Assembly (NCBI GenBank): GCA_008973525.1
Contig: WACJ01000130.1
Coordinates: forward strand, 186,001 to 250,000
Direction of reading: 5' to 3'
Origin: Stenopsyche tienmushanensis
Taxonomy: Eukaryota; Arthropoda; Insecta; Trichoptera; Stenopsychidae
DNA length: 64,000 nucleotides
Below, in pieces: positions 12,101 through 22,925 of this stretch. Numbering within the stretch: the stretch's first letter is position 1; every line of letters begins with the position of its first letter. The notes under the pieces were generated by a model that did not search any database, had not been told where the DNA came from, and saw nothing but the letters and a program-made list of their open reading frames with translations. A program made the position numbers and the translations under genes.

Positions 12101-15100
12101 TCATCATAGTGCAGCCACAAACAGTCCACTGCAGAACTATGAGTCTCTTCAATATCCATTCACAGGAAGGGTTTACATCCATCTCGTGTGTATCATACAT
12201 TAATCTTCTCATTCGCTCGATATTGAAGGTGGCATTACCGCCGAGTTTAATTTCGAAAACTCACCCAGCGGGTATCCTGATTGAACGTATTGACGAACGC
12301 TTTTGTGACCGTCTCGATAAAGAATGTGGGAGGTTTGTAAAGACTGAGTAGTTTTCTTCGGGAGACAGTGAAAAACTACTCTATAGGCGACCTTTTTGAT
12401 TATATTGGAAAGTACTTTCTGGCAAATGCAAAGAGTTCAGTCCCTCCTTTCTAGGGACTAGGGTGAAGACATATGTGATGCGTAAGTGCATCTCGGATTC
12501 ACTCCTACACAAACTAAGTGTGTCTCCCCATCCACATGCAACTTACCTGAGCGAATTCGAGACAGTGCTTTCCTATTTCAGATCGACCCTCTCAGTTCGG
12601 TGATTTCAAAACGATATAAAAGTTAACGGAGGACAATGCTGTTAACGTTTCAAAGTGAACTTCTTCATATGCCTCTCCTCAAGGCTGTATATTTAGTATT
12701 CTTGTCCTTGATTAATAAAATAGTACTTCTTTAATTGAAATATGATTTGGACTTAATTATCCATAAAAGCTATTAGTTAGGTTTTAAATCTTTTATCTTT
12801 ACAATCCTTACATATAATACCATTCCTTCTCCTTTCCTCCTCACATCCTTTCGCGGCAACCGTGTATTTTAATGCCTATGTGGAAATCAAGTAACTTTTT
12901 AATAGTAGAAATATAGTTGCAAATAAATCCTTCAGTAACACAAAATAATAAAGATATTCCTTTTTGTTCCCATAATATTTATTAACCCTTTGCGCTTGAG
13001 CCCCTTTTCGCTCGGGCGAACCAGCAACTCGAGAGCAGTCAACTGCTCCAGCTTATTTAATGAGTTCTTTACAGTTAACTTAACACTGTATATGGGTCTG
13101 TTCGATGAGTGATAACGCTTCGTTCTTGTCAAGAACGATTTCAAGGCTAACCAAAAATGATACCGTAATTCGATAGATCGATCAGCTTAAATATATTTTT
13201 GTGTGAAAAGATTTTCATTTAAAATAGCGTCAAAAGATGTCTAATCAAATAAAAAGGACAGGGATCACAGTCTCCCGCGCTCAACTCTCAATATTAACAA
13301 TTTCCGTCTCCGGCATACAATGTGTTAAAATAATTTTAGACACAATAGAACACTTTAAACTTGTATATTTTAACATTATACATATTTTCATAGTTCATTG
13401 AAGGATATTTGCTAAACATTATGTTCTATATTTTTGCTTCTTATGGTATTTTATAAAACAATCTCCAAGGTGCATTCTTGGCTTGTCGGGGCAAGTATCA
13501 CAGTGGTACACAGTTTGTCGCCTTTGGCCAGGCTTGGTTCGTTGAGAACAAACTCTGCAATCCCTTTTTTGTCCAATCAAAATAACATGCAGCTTCCCAT
13601 TTAGTCAGATGCCTTCAGAACTGCTCTTCGAAGTAGAAGCTATGCTAGGATATCTATTACCAGTAACAAACGGTATTCTTGTGGGGATTTCTTCGGATTC
13701 TGTGCACATTGTCCATTCTAAAGGTTCAATCTCTTCTGTACAATCACTATGGCTTTCAGATTTACTATCCATTATTCGGAATTTTCGTCTTCTTACATCT
13801 CTAACGTCGTTGCTATCTTCATTACTTCTGTCTTTATTCCCATGAACATGTAGAGATGTAATTTCGTTTGTTATCACCGAAAAATTGAACTCATCTTCAC
13901 TAGAAGTAATTTTTTTGTCGTGTTCCATGCTTAATGGGCTCAGTAACTTAGTGTGAGAAGTATTCTGATTGTCAAGAAAATTAAGCTTGGACTAACGTCG
14001 AAGGCAGAATCTAACCCGCGGTTTTTAAAATAAGACAACTTTGTAACCATATAATACATTGTGTCACTTGACACCGCATAACATGATCCATAAAAGGTCA
14101 GGAGTAAACTCGTGAAGCGATATTCATTAGACCAAACCTAAATAAACACCGTTATCTCTCAATTTATCGCATCACATGCAGTGGTGCCTAAGAGGCACCG
14201 CTCAAGCACAAAGGGTTATTTTTGCGAATACTGACTTCATTGCCAGTTATAATTATACAACTTATAGTATCGTCTGCAGCAAGCAAGATCACAATCAAAC
14301 TATAATAATTCTTATATTTTTAAACTTATTTATAAAATAAATATTTCAGATTTCGATATGAGTGCGAAGGTAGATCAGCCGGGTCAATTCCTGGTGCTCA
14401 CAGTACACCTGAAAATAAAACATATCCAACTATTGAAATTGCTAACTATAAAGGACGCGCTGTGGTTGTTGTATCTTGTGTTACCAAAGATCAACCTCAC
14501 AAGTGAGTACTATCGTTTTAACTACGTTTGAGAAGTACTCATAGATGTGGTCAAATGAATAATTAAATTTTAATTTTCAGGCCTCATCCACATAATTTAG
14601 TAGGCAGAGATGGCTGTAAAAGAGGAGTATGCACAGTAGAAATTAATTCCGATAGTATGCAAGTTTCATTTAGTAATCTTGGAATTCAATGCGTTAAAAA
14701 AAAAGATATTGATGAAGCATTACGTGTGCGTGAAGAGATTCGTGTTGACCCTTTCAGGAGTAAGTGTATAATCATATATCATATATAAATGTGTCTTTCA
14801 AGCATTCAATTGATATTCTGATCTGAAGCGCCTGATAAATCTGTCTGTAAAATCTCATTACATAATAAATCATTTTATTTTCAGCTGGGTTCGCTCATCG
14901 GTCACAACATACTAGTATAGATCTGAATGCAGTTAGACTGTGTTTTCAAGTATTTCTAGAAGGTCCTGATAGGGGATCTTTCAAAAAGCCATTAACTCCT
15001 GTTGTCTCAGATATAATTTTTGATAAGAAGGCTATGAGTGATCTCTTGATTTGTAAAATGAGTCATTGTTCAGCACCTGTTGCAGGAGGAAGAGAAATTA

Positions 15101-16858
15101 TATTATTATGTGAAAAGGTATATTTAATAATTCAGCCACCAAATACTATTATTTGAATGTAATATATACAAATTTACTGACTTAAAATCGTGAATAGGTT
15201 GCCAAAGAAGACATACAAATTAGATTCTATGAAGAAATTGATGGACAAGTTGTCTGGGAAGGTTTGGGAGACTTTCAACATGCAAATGTTCATAAACAGG
15301 TTGCAATCTCATTTCGCTCACCTCGCTATAGATCATTAGAAGTTGAACAACCAGTTAAGGTATGCATTGAATCATCAGGCGTATATTGTGCCACTTTATA
15401 GAAGAATTATATGAGGATTATGAAAAAAAAACTTGTTTCTAGGTATGGATTCAACTGAGAAGACCTTCAGATGGCACAACGAGTGAGCCATGTGCATTTG
15501 AAATGCTCCCGCTAGATTCAGGTAGGACTGGCCTCTTATCGCGTCGCCGCAAAACAGATTATAGTATAATAAAGCAGATCCTGGCATCAGATATTAATCA
15601 AAAAATGAAACAAGTTCAACACAGTCTGTCGGATGAGTCCAACCCACCTATTATAATCGACGGCAATAACAATAATAATGAACAAACCCCCTCAATTGCT
15701 TCAACAGATACTACCGTCATAGAACGTAACCATATCAATAATGATCTAACCGTCGATCTTACAACGCCTACTGAAGAATGCCATAAAATGGATAGTTTAG
15801 AATCATCCCTCTCACCAACGAAATCATCTAATGATAAACATTTAAATACACTCTTAGATCAAGTAGCAGAACTAGACCAAATATATTCCGATAATAGGAC
15901 AAGGTTAAATAATATGGAACCAGTTAACAATGGTATGAGTATGGACGTTGAAGACTTTGACGATAGAGATACTTACACCAGTCTTCAACTTGCATTTAAA
16001 AATCCGATCCGTATACAAGTTCCTGATATTTCATATGAAGATATTATCACCCAGAAAGGTCCGATTATCGAACTCACACCACTCAAGCGTGAGACAGAGG
16101 AAGAAAAACTTCCTCCACTCCCACCCAAACGAATCAAAAAAGCTCCATCCGTTGAGGTTATCCGTCCGAGAGCTCAAACCCTTTCGATATCTTCAGCAGA
16201 ACAGCTCGCAAAACCTAATCATAATTCACCATCTCATTCACTCAATCAACCACAAAAGACCACTGTCACACGTTCAGTCGATCGATTACCTACGAATTTA
16301 CCGACGATACCTCCCAAAAAACGATCATTCTTAGATCGAATTTTTAATCGGAAACGCAAGGAAAAGTCCCCTCCTCGCATAACTTCTGACGGAAAGCTGA
16401 TCAAACCTGTAACTCGTAGCGCAAGCAGTGTTTCAGGTCAACGTCCCAATAGGTTCAAACAAGACGTATCGCATACTTCTCTCAAAGGATCATCCGGCAA
16501 TTTATCACTGGGAACGTCCCTACGATACACAGATAGTATCACACATATATCTTTACACGGAGACGATCACCATAATTCATCACATTCTCTCAACAACAAT
16601 AATAATCTCGCTCCCGTGCCACCAACTGACGGGGAAACAATTCTCGTAGCGGAAAATGTTCTAGCACTGGATGCATCAGCTCTTAGAAAAATACAAGACA
16701 ATTTAGATCTTACAGAAGCGGAACATTACGCTCTTTATATGGCACTAGCCCCTCACGCTACAGTTTCAGAATTTGATGAACTTAGTTGCTATTACTCTCC
16801 TGTAGAAGGAGGCAAATTCCCCCTTACCACGCAGTCCAATAAAGATACCAGCATTTGA
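129..16858 (+). CDS. dl: Dorsal isoform B (alternative long C-terminal exon)
   Basis: This isoform shares the first seven coding exons with isoform A. It then reads through the donor at 15521/15522 and continues from 15443 to a stop at 16856-16858, giving 810 aa. The codons after the shared MLPLDS segment are [20 protein letters not shown]. As I recall it, Drosophila Dorsal-B also diverges after MDS, with GKHTF and then a basic stretch and a QQIL motif, so the switch point is conserved. The tail is about 450 aa and mostly disordered, rich in Asn, Ser and Pro. It has basic clusters ([22 protein letters not shown]) and a more ordered conserved-looking end around residues [16 protein letters not shown]. 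It lacks the isoform A NLS exon and SUMO site. Known Dorsal-B isoforms differ from A in nuclear-import control and are prominent in muscle and nerve. Expression here is inferred. Confidence 0.85.
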
Positions 16859-19239
16859 TGTACTTGTCAATTTTATCCGCATTTCACGAGCAATGTATAA
16901 AATATTTGTACAATTGTGAATGTAAAATATTTATTTTTCCATATTTTATTTATTTCCATATTATGTTGTAATAGATCCTCAAGTATTGAAGCGTAAGCGG
17001 CAGAAATTTGAGGCAGATCCAAATTACCATATACTTAGGCAATTACAAGCGCCATTGCATGATGTGGCCAGTAAGTTTCAAAGATTATTCATTCTCTCTA
17101 TCGATCTTATCATTTTAACGCTCATCTCATTCACATACTTGCAAATAAATTCTAGACATGCATTATCTATAAACAATGATTTTCATTCATGAAACTGTTG
17201 AACTCTTCTCGAGTCATTTTGCAATTGTGTGCTACATAAAGTCTATTCATCAACTATTTTATAATTGTGTACTTAAAAACAAATATATTTGTGCAATATA
17301 TTCTATGGTGCTGGTGTTATTTTTTTTATATATTTTTACAGGATTTAGATCTTTATACAAGTGTATAGCATATATTCTAGTCATATAAGACCTAGTCAAT
17401 GTTTTTTATATGTTACTTATTAAAAAAAATGTTTGAGTGTAATTATAAAGTCTATTGCATTGTCTTTTTAAGATAAATTTTGTTATACATATTAGAATAA
17501 TTTTTGCTTGAGAAAATAAACTGATTTGAAATTTAGACACTCTTTTGGTTCCGAATCATTTACAGGGATTTGTAAAATTAATCTTTTGATAAAAAGGTAC
17601 GAATAATATTTGCTTAATTTGTGTGAATCTGAAATTTTTATTGCGTCGTTTTTGGCTGATTGTTATTTTTTAGTTTGATTGTGTTTAGTTAGCATGTAAT
17701 TTATTTTTTTTCAAAATGCAATAGCATCATTATATTAAAATAGAATTGGTTTAGTTAGAAAAATTGAACAATGCATGAAACAGAATTAAATATAAAACCG
17801 ATAACAGATTAAAAATAATTTTCTATGTTAATGTAGCAGTTATATTTTCACTAAAGTTTTTTTTTACTATTACTTGATTTTTGTGCTTTTTTTTAACAAA
17901 TTAGATTGGTTAACATTTAAAACTTCACATGTGCACTGTGTTTATTTTTCATCATTTGTCTTTGCTTCTCATGTTCTTAAAATGCTTTTAACCTTTCCTT
18001 TACTATGGTGTATTTACTACACTGAATCGAGTTGTGGTCAAGTTGTAATAATTAGAATTTTTACAACATTACTACATTGAATATCAATATGAAATATAAT
18101 AAATATGGGGTTTTAGAATGTCATATGGCGTACTAAATACGTAACATCGTAAGGGAAAGGTTAATATTACGTTTTTGCTTGTGGTTAAGTTAACAAGTTA
18201 TTAACGAGAAAGAACTCATATTTATTCATGTTGTGTTTTTGTTAAGGTTTCGATCCTCTGGCTCATCAACGAACATATAATTCCAACATGTTTGATATGC
18301 CACCGGAACTGGGAATTAAACTGGAACCTCGAGGTAAAATCAACTATTCATACATATATTAGATTGTCCCGTTAAGAATATCGTTTTTTAAATGAAAGAG
18401 TTAAATTCACACAAAAAAATTATTAAACCATTTCATCAATGCAATATATTCTTCTTCAATAGATGCAACCTTTTCCCATCTATTGAATATTTTTTGAAAT
18501 CCCGGAAGATTAGAATTTAATAGGTTTTGATATAAAATGTGTTTCAATTCATTTTTTCACCTCTTCTGTGTTTATGATATTTTTTTTTCCCCCAATAAAT
18601 AATGTTTAAACCATCTCTGGCATTGATAAACAGTTAAAGATTTTCCAAGTGAATCACAAATATGTTTAGTTGCAGTTGTTGCATTAATTTTTTGAAGATA
18701 TTCGTACAATATGCAATTTTGCATAACTCTGATGATCAATGAGCAAGTATTAAAAAAATGACATTCCTAACCGGACAATCTATTATATAAGTTGTATATG
18801 TTTCTTATTACGATTGTGTAATTAACATGATCTATTTATGCCTTGTTAGAAGTTATAATTTATTTTTCCAGAACAACCACCGTCACCATACGGAGGCCAA
18901 AACTTAGCACATGGTGGAAATTATCGAATACCTCAACATACGCCCTCACCTCAACCTCATCCCCAAGCGACACCTTCCCCGCCTGCTGATTATGGAATAC
19001 CACAGGCGCAATGGGGAATGATGAATGTTCCTCCCACAAATCACAATTTGTTACCAGCTCCAAATCAATTTAATTTACTAGATATGGACAACCATCAACT
19101 GGAAAACTTAAACCAACAACTAGACATTATAGAACCATTTTTAGACACCGGCGGCAGAATGAATGTCGAACAAGAAAATATGACAGACAGTTTTACCAGA
19201 TTAACTACTAATGCGTACAATAACCTTACTGGTGGTTAA
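129..19239 (+). CDS. dl: Dorsal (NF-kB/Rel transcription factor), isoform A
   Basis: Coding exons: 129-144, 11478-11552, 11654-11852, 14350-14502, 14581-14759, 14885-15117, 15198-15359, 15443-15521, 16975-17070, 18247-18333, 18872-19239. All junctions keep phase and the protein is 548 aa. The start [13 protein letters not shown] is inferred from phase, because exon 1 must supply one base. The Rel homology domain begins near residue 80. It shows the DNA-contact loop RFRYECEG, then [26 protein letters not shown] and REEIRVDPF. It ends with RRPSDG, which carries the conserved PKA-type RRPS site. Exon 9 supplies the nuclear localisation signal KRKRQK. Exon 10 ends in IKLEP, a psi-K-x-E sumoylation motif at the place where Drosophila Dorsal has IKTE. 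The tail is Pro/Gln/Asn-rich and there are no ankyrin repeats. As a Toll-pathway effector it is held in the cytoplasm by Cactus and binds kB sites in immune and dorsoventral targets. Family identity is certain. The first exon is the least certain part. Confidence 0.93.
2359..2466 (+). repeat. Dispersed repeat family 1, copy 1
   Basis: About 105 bp aligns by eye with 20049-20155. Shared blocks include cggaccg followed by a tGAaCA-like step, then ctccgtcc.cttttagg. The copies are strongly diverged, roughly two thirds identical. No coding content or terminal structure was recognised. Confidence 0.5.
3650..3880 (+). repeat. Dispersed repeat family 2, copy 1
   Basis: It is collinear with 5505-5700. 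Shared landmarks in order are gcgttg/gcattgcc.tcgtcgct, a gcagaa/gcggaga step, a poly-G run (ccggggggtc or tcggggggtc), cctcgatgatgat and gtcgttgaacga or gatgaacgac. Both copies are diverged and have no intact reading frame or ends. The superfamily is unknown. Confidence 0.55.
5505..5700 (+). repeat. Dispersed repeat family 2, copy 2
   Basis: This is the second copy of the family at 3650-3880, in the same orientation about 1.8 kb downstream. It starts cttttcgagcc and passes through caccggggggtc and cctcgatgat. After about 5700 the similarity fades. A short inverted repeat (ggtccgaaa...ggaaccac flanked by cagtttgtgg/ccacaaactg) follows near 5718-5751. Confidence 0.55.
6394..6407. promoter_or_regulatory. 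NRF1/Erect-wing-like palindromic site
   Basis: The perfect 14 bp palindrome ctgcgcatgcgcag matches the known NRF1/Ewg consensus (TGCGCAYGCGCA). It lies deep inside dorsal intron 1, away from any CpG island. The match is visible in the sequence. Its function is only inferred, and such 12-mers occur by chance. Confidence 0.3.
7074..8440. mobile_element. TTAA-flanked long foldback element (1.37 kb)
   Basis: It is bounded by TTAA on both sides (7070-7073 and 8441-8444). The outer terminal repeats read cactttgagtagtgagctaa on the left and ctttttcagtggtgagctaa on the right (reverse-complemented). Complementarity then runs far inward. The left segment near 7185-7235 (gtgtatgaagcttgtac...cactgtcgatag) pairs with 8283-8345, and gtctctctccg near 7320 pairs with cggagagagac near 8203. 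Almost the whole element could fold into one hairpin of roughly 0.6 kb arms. It encodes no recognisable transposase. The TTAA target duplication points to a piggyBac-type or another TTAA-specific transposase acting in trans. Confidence 0.75.
9197..9377. mobile_element. Palindromic MITE (181 bp)
   Basis: The left arm starts gcccgatccacactatgg. Its reverse complement ends the element (ccatagtgtggatcgggc). The arms pair for about 57 bp around a spacer of about 65 bp. No convincing target-site duplication is visible, so the superfamily is open. The following 120 bp repeat the words cgcacaaaaaaag and atgcgttc, which suggests a small local duplication. Confidence 0.7.
12090..12400 (+). repeat. LINE-like (possibly RTE-type) 3' repeat, copy 1
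   Basis: It begins in a CAT-rich stretch, then gtgcagccacaaacagtcca, and runs through ttcacaggaagg, ctcattcgctcgatattgaa and gactgagtagttttcttc. It aligns over about 300 bp with 43253-43545, in the same orientation. The opening resembles the 3' ends of insect RTE-class LINEs (CATCAT run, cagtccactgc), but no reverse-transcriptase frame is attached. The class is tentative; membership of one family is clear. Confidence 0.55.
12986..14215 (-). mobile_element. Internally deleted piggyBac-type element
   Basis: The left end is TTAA (12982-12985) followed by ccctttgcgcttgagc. The right end is gctcaagcacaaaggg followed by ttat, one change from TTAA. The termini are near-perfect inverted repeats. On the minus strand an open frame of 107 codons (13928-13605) starts inside the element. 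It has the acidic N-terminus and the [13 protein letters not shown] motif typical of piggyBac-family transposases, then stops. The catalytic DDD core is absent. The element is therefore a 1.23 kb non-autonomous derivative that kept the transposase N-terminus and both ends. It sits in dorsal intron 3. Confidence 0.8.
17071..18246 (+). other. dorsal intron 9
   Basis: AT-rich intron between the NLS exon and the SUMO-motif exon. The split codon A/GT is restored across it. No repeats, RNA genes or conserved frames were recognised. Confidence 0.6.
18362..18780 (-). mobile_element. Degenerate mariner (lineage 2), copy A, 419 bp
   Basis: It lies between TA dinucleotides (18360-18361 and 18781-18782). 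The inverted ends are gattgtcccgttaagaat and gattgtccggttaggaat. Read on the minus strand, it encodes traces of a mariner helix-turn-helix ([26 protein letters not shown]) and then the transposase C-terminus ([22 protein letters not shown]). The whole catalytic middle is missing. It lies in dorsal intron 10. The same family occurs at 32300-32850 and 34683-35088. Confidence 0.75.
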
Positions 19240-20048
19240 GTGATATAAAAAAAAACTAGTGTTGTGTTAAAAACTAAAAATAAACGTTTTATCATACTGT
19301 GCCTTATAATAGAAAAAAAAAAACAATTATTTCCGTGAATTTTGTACATGTGTAAATATTTATAAATATCTACAATTTTAAGTAAATCATTTTTTTTACA
19401 TTTTTATGTACCTGATAAAATACATACAAACAATACGTTTGCAAAATATATAAAGTTTTATCGAATCTACTATTAAACCTTAATATATGCTTCATATTAT
19501 ACATTACACCTGAAGATTCATAATCAAATTGTAGTATTTCAATTATTTTTTTTAATAATTTGTAATAAAAACCAAAATTCTGCTCACGTCAAAAGCAACG
19601 GTCTTGGTTTATGCTTAATATGTTTTTGATGTAACGAGATAAAATGGTTTTATTTCCACATGACAGAGGTTTTGACTTTAATATACATACATTTTTTTCA
19701 TGAAAAAAATTGACATTCAAAAAAATAACAAATCATCTTTGCTTTGCAGAAGAGATGTTTTCCTAAAAAGATTTCCATACTATTACATCCCGTGTATCCA
19801 ATTTTTTCCGTGTAAATATATACATTTGATCAGGGCCATAACACTAGTGTGGGAAAGCAGGCGCCCACCATGGGCGCAACTGAACTTGGGGCGCAAAACT
19901 CGAATACCGACCCAGTCGAGAGTTGCACATGCTTTTTATTCTATTCAACCATTCTACTTTACATGAACTAACATTGATTGATTCTGTCCATTTTTATAAT
20001 ATATATTAAGTTGTCTAATTCCTCTTTTCTTCGTTATCGTTATTTTCA

Positions 20049-20155
20049 GGTAAGGCATCCGATTGCAATCCACTCATTTGTCATATCAACGGTCCAAAAA
20101 GCGGACCGATTGAGCATATCAACGTTATGGCCACTCCGTCCTCTTTTAGGACTTT
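20049..20155 (+). repeat. Dispersed repeat family 1, copy 2
   Basis: Collinear with 2359-2466 in the same orientation. Both copies carry a gcggaccgattgagca-type word and end in ctccgtcctcttttagga. There is no open frame and the family is unknown. Confidence 0.5.
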
Positions 20156-20679
20156 TTGTGGCATTTCCTATGAGCTGTACGATCACGGAAGCAACGTAGC
20201 GTATCTTAGTATTTTTTGCAACAGTAATCGCCATCTATACATTAGATTGGGAATATCTCTGTATATTATTTTAAAACATTTATATACATTATAATAATAT
20301 TTAATATATAAATATTTCACCATTTTCAATAGATGCCAAATATTTATAAAACGTAAACAATCTAAATGAATGATTAAAAAATGTTTGCTTATCATTCTCT
20401 AATCGCTATTAAAACTATTTTTTAAATATGGATGATACGTAAACACTTCTATCACTTCTTCTTTTTCAAATATCAACTATACAAATATAATGTTCCAGAT
20501 GTGTTATCAGCAGCTCACAACACTTGAGTTCATGAGTCCTTGACTATATATTTTTGTATCAATATATTGTAACTATAACTCATAAATATGTTCTCAAAAT
20601 GTATTTAAAATATATCTATTGGTTCAAAATCCAGTCGCAGATCACTAGATCTATGCAGGTTCTTAAAATAAGGTATTAA

Positions 20680-20958
20680 CCGTTTGAAGGCTATACAGCG
20701 CTTCCAGATTTCCATTCCAGTACGAGTCTCTATCTCTGCGCGTGAGCAAATTTTCTGGCGCTTTCATTGCGTTTTCGTAACGAAAGTGTCTTTTAATGCA
20801 TAAATAGCGTTTTTAATTAGTTTTCATTCCAAAAAAGATTTTATTTGAAATTTTTTTACATATTGAAAATACCTAATCATGTTGAGTATTGATAATATTT
20901 CGTTTCACGTCAGCACTTTTGGAATGTATAAAAATTTTGATGGATAGCTCTCAAACAG
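20680..20958. mobile_element. TTAA-flanked MITE (279 bp)
   Basis: TTAA lies on both sides (20676-20679 and 20959-20962). The termini are ccgtttgaaggctat and, reverse-complemented, ctgtttgagagctat. They differ from the ends of the element at 12986-14215, so this is a separate TTAA family. There is no coding capacity. Confidence 0.65.
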
Positions 20959-22069
20959 TTAATATAAGATAAAATTTGCTTGAATCATCGGAGATTTATT
21001 TCATCTCTTGTTAAGGATTGATCTTCGTCTAAAAACCTTTACCGTGAGTTTCCAAACATTTCTTGATTTGAATTTGAATCAATGAATATTCCATTCAATA
21101 TTTTTTTCTAATTAGACTCCTTAAAGCGCGTATGATGAATACTCAAGATAAAAGCGGAATGATGAATGAAGTAACGCGTCATATTTAAAAATACCTGAAA
21201 GTCTTCAGTGTGCCGTTTCTAGTTTATCAATATTAACATTCCGGCAGTTTTAAATTAAACAAATTGTTTTTAAAAACGTTCAAAATGGATATATGGAGAA
21301 CTTTTGATAAAAATTATGAGTTTATAAATTGATTGGCAAAAATAGGAATTTCCAATTATAAGAAAACAGAAACTAAACATTTCTTGGCATTTAGATAAGT
21401 CTAAAAAAATGTGAATAAAAAGAAACCATAAAAAATAATATAGACACAATTGCTCACCGAAAACATACTAAGACATTAATTTGATTTAATATTATTCGCC
21501 GAAGAGAGATTAGTGTTTCGCCCCTACATATTATTAAAATACATATAACTGTACTTGAATAACCTTATATTTGATATTAGCCATTTATCCCCGGTTGTTT
21601 TACATCTTTTATTTCAATTGTATTGTTAACATTTGTACCCATCAATACTACATTGTGGACTTATGATATAAGAAATTTGTGTTCGGGAGCTTTTTTCCAA
21701 AGAGAAAAATCCTATGTCTTTAAATAGAAATATATCTCATTAATTCTAACGGAAAAATTTTAAGCTTATAAAAAAGCACGCACATGATTCCGTAAATGCC
21801 TATACAGATGTATTACAGCCATACGTTTGAAATGTACGTTAAAAATATTATAAACAAATACAATTTACGAAGATAGTACAAAAATATAGCAACAAAGGAT
21901 TGGTGTAGTAATAACTATATTTAATATAGAAAATCTAGATATATCAAATTTTATCAAAACATCCGGGATCCGTGAATCCAAGTCGTTTGTGAAATTGTAA
22001 TTTTAACGACAATATATTTATCATTACAAATCCGAAGCCAATAGACCTCACCACACTTGATTATATCAG

Positions 22070-22231
22070 GATTAATTTTTTCTGAACCAGAAAATCAGGT
22101 TTTAAACCTGACTCGAAACAATTGAAGAGATTTTGGATCGCTTTAATTCATTGGCATGGTGATTTTTCCATAGCCTAGATTTGAACCGTCGCAGCACAAG
22201 TCCCGAGTACTAACCCACTGTCGGTGCTCCA
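22070..22231 (-). mobile_element. tRNA-derived SINE-like unit
   Basis: On the minus strand, 22231-22165 reads like a degenerate tRNA 5' region. It has an A-box-like gtgggttagtactcggg (22219-22202) and a B-box-like ggttcaaatct (22187-22177) about 30 bp apart. A unique-looking tail continues to about 22070. RNA polymerase III A/B boxes at this spacing are the hallmark of tRNA-headed SINEs. No cloverleaf closes well, so a functional tRNA is unlikely. Target-site duplications were not found. Confidence 0.5.
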
Positions 22232-22523
22232 ATAAAATTAATTGGTTTTAATTACTTTATCTGTTGTTAACATAGATGAACTGTACGTCTAAAATTAACG
22301 TCTTACTAAGCATTTTTATGAAATCTGTTTATAAATATTTACTCATGTAGCTACTGCAATAGTGGTTTCTATTTAAGTGAAGCAATAGAGTATACTGAAG
22401 TTGTTGACAGATATAACTAGTTTCAAATATGTCTTCATTCTATAATCATTTTAAATCGAGAAAACCGAATTTTCTCAAATAAAAATTGCTGCCTTATATT
22501 TATAAACATACATTTAAATTTCC

Positions 22524-22925
22524 AGAAACCATCCTCATAATTTAGCTGACAAGGATGGATTTGATTAAAATTTTACAAGATAAATACATTCAACAGTAAG
22601 TCAACATAATTATCATCAACCTGATATAATACACGGCAGGATGATGGTCTTTCATACTCTTTAGTCTTCATCGAGAGTTGATCTCGCCCATTATACACAG
22701 TTATCAGTAATTTTGTTATGTGAAAATTCTGTCCTGCTATAGAAACTGTTGGAACTGATAATAGTGATTTATTATATTATCTATAAAGTTTTTATTTTAT
22801 ATTACCATGTCATTTTCAGATGGATCATATGATTCTTATTCAATCAGAACGCAGTAAGATTGTGTTTTCAATAATAGAAGACATGTTCGATGTACAAATA
22901 ACACCTATTTTTCACAAGTAAGTTT
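22524..22925 (+). pseudogene. Degenerate partial duplicate of dorsal (Rel-homology exons)
   Basis: After an acceptor-like tttccag at 22519-22525, the bases for HPHNLADKDGFD parallel the real exon's [12 protein letters not shown] and then run into a stop. About 294 bp later, after ttttcag, a second block contains aacgcagtaagattgtgttttc, which matches the real exon's aatgcagttagactgtgttttc (coding NAVRLCF) but has a stop and indels. The two real exons start 304 bp apart, so order and spacing are preserved with the intron between them. That fits a tandem segmental copy rather than a retrocopy. Both blocks are followed by taagt, as at a donor. No intact frame or further exons are clear, so it is not functional as read. 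Confidence 0.6.

Larger units (their letters stand above)
11853..14349 (+). other. dorsal intron 3 with repeats
   Basis: This 2.5 kb intron separates the N-terminal Rel exon from the RFRYECEG exon. The split codon CG/A is restored across it. It carries a LINE-like 3' repeat at 12090-12400 and a deleted piggyBac-type element at 12986-14215. Nothing else is recognisable. Confidence 0.7.
19240..22160. other. Intergenic, dorsal 3' flank
   Basis: The first few hundred bases probably contain the dorsal-A 3' UTR (AATAAA-like signals near 19277 onward). The rest is AT-rich with no credible gene. It contains repeat family 1 copy 2 (20049-20155) and a TTAA-flanked MITE (20680-20958). The moderately GC-rich patch at 19850-19930 was not recognised. 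Confidence 0.5.

Noticed and set aside
13609..13845. Plus-strand 78-codon frame
   Set aside because: It is the antisense shadow of the piggyBac transposase fragment on the minus strand.
22165..22231. Functional tRNA gene on the minus strand
   Set aside because: A and B boxes are present, but I could not pair acceptor and anticodon stems. Better explained as a SINE head.
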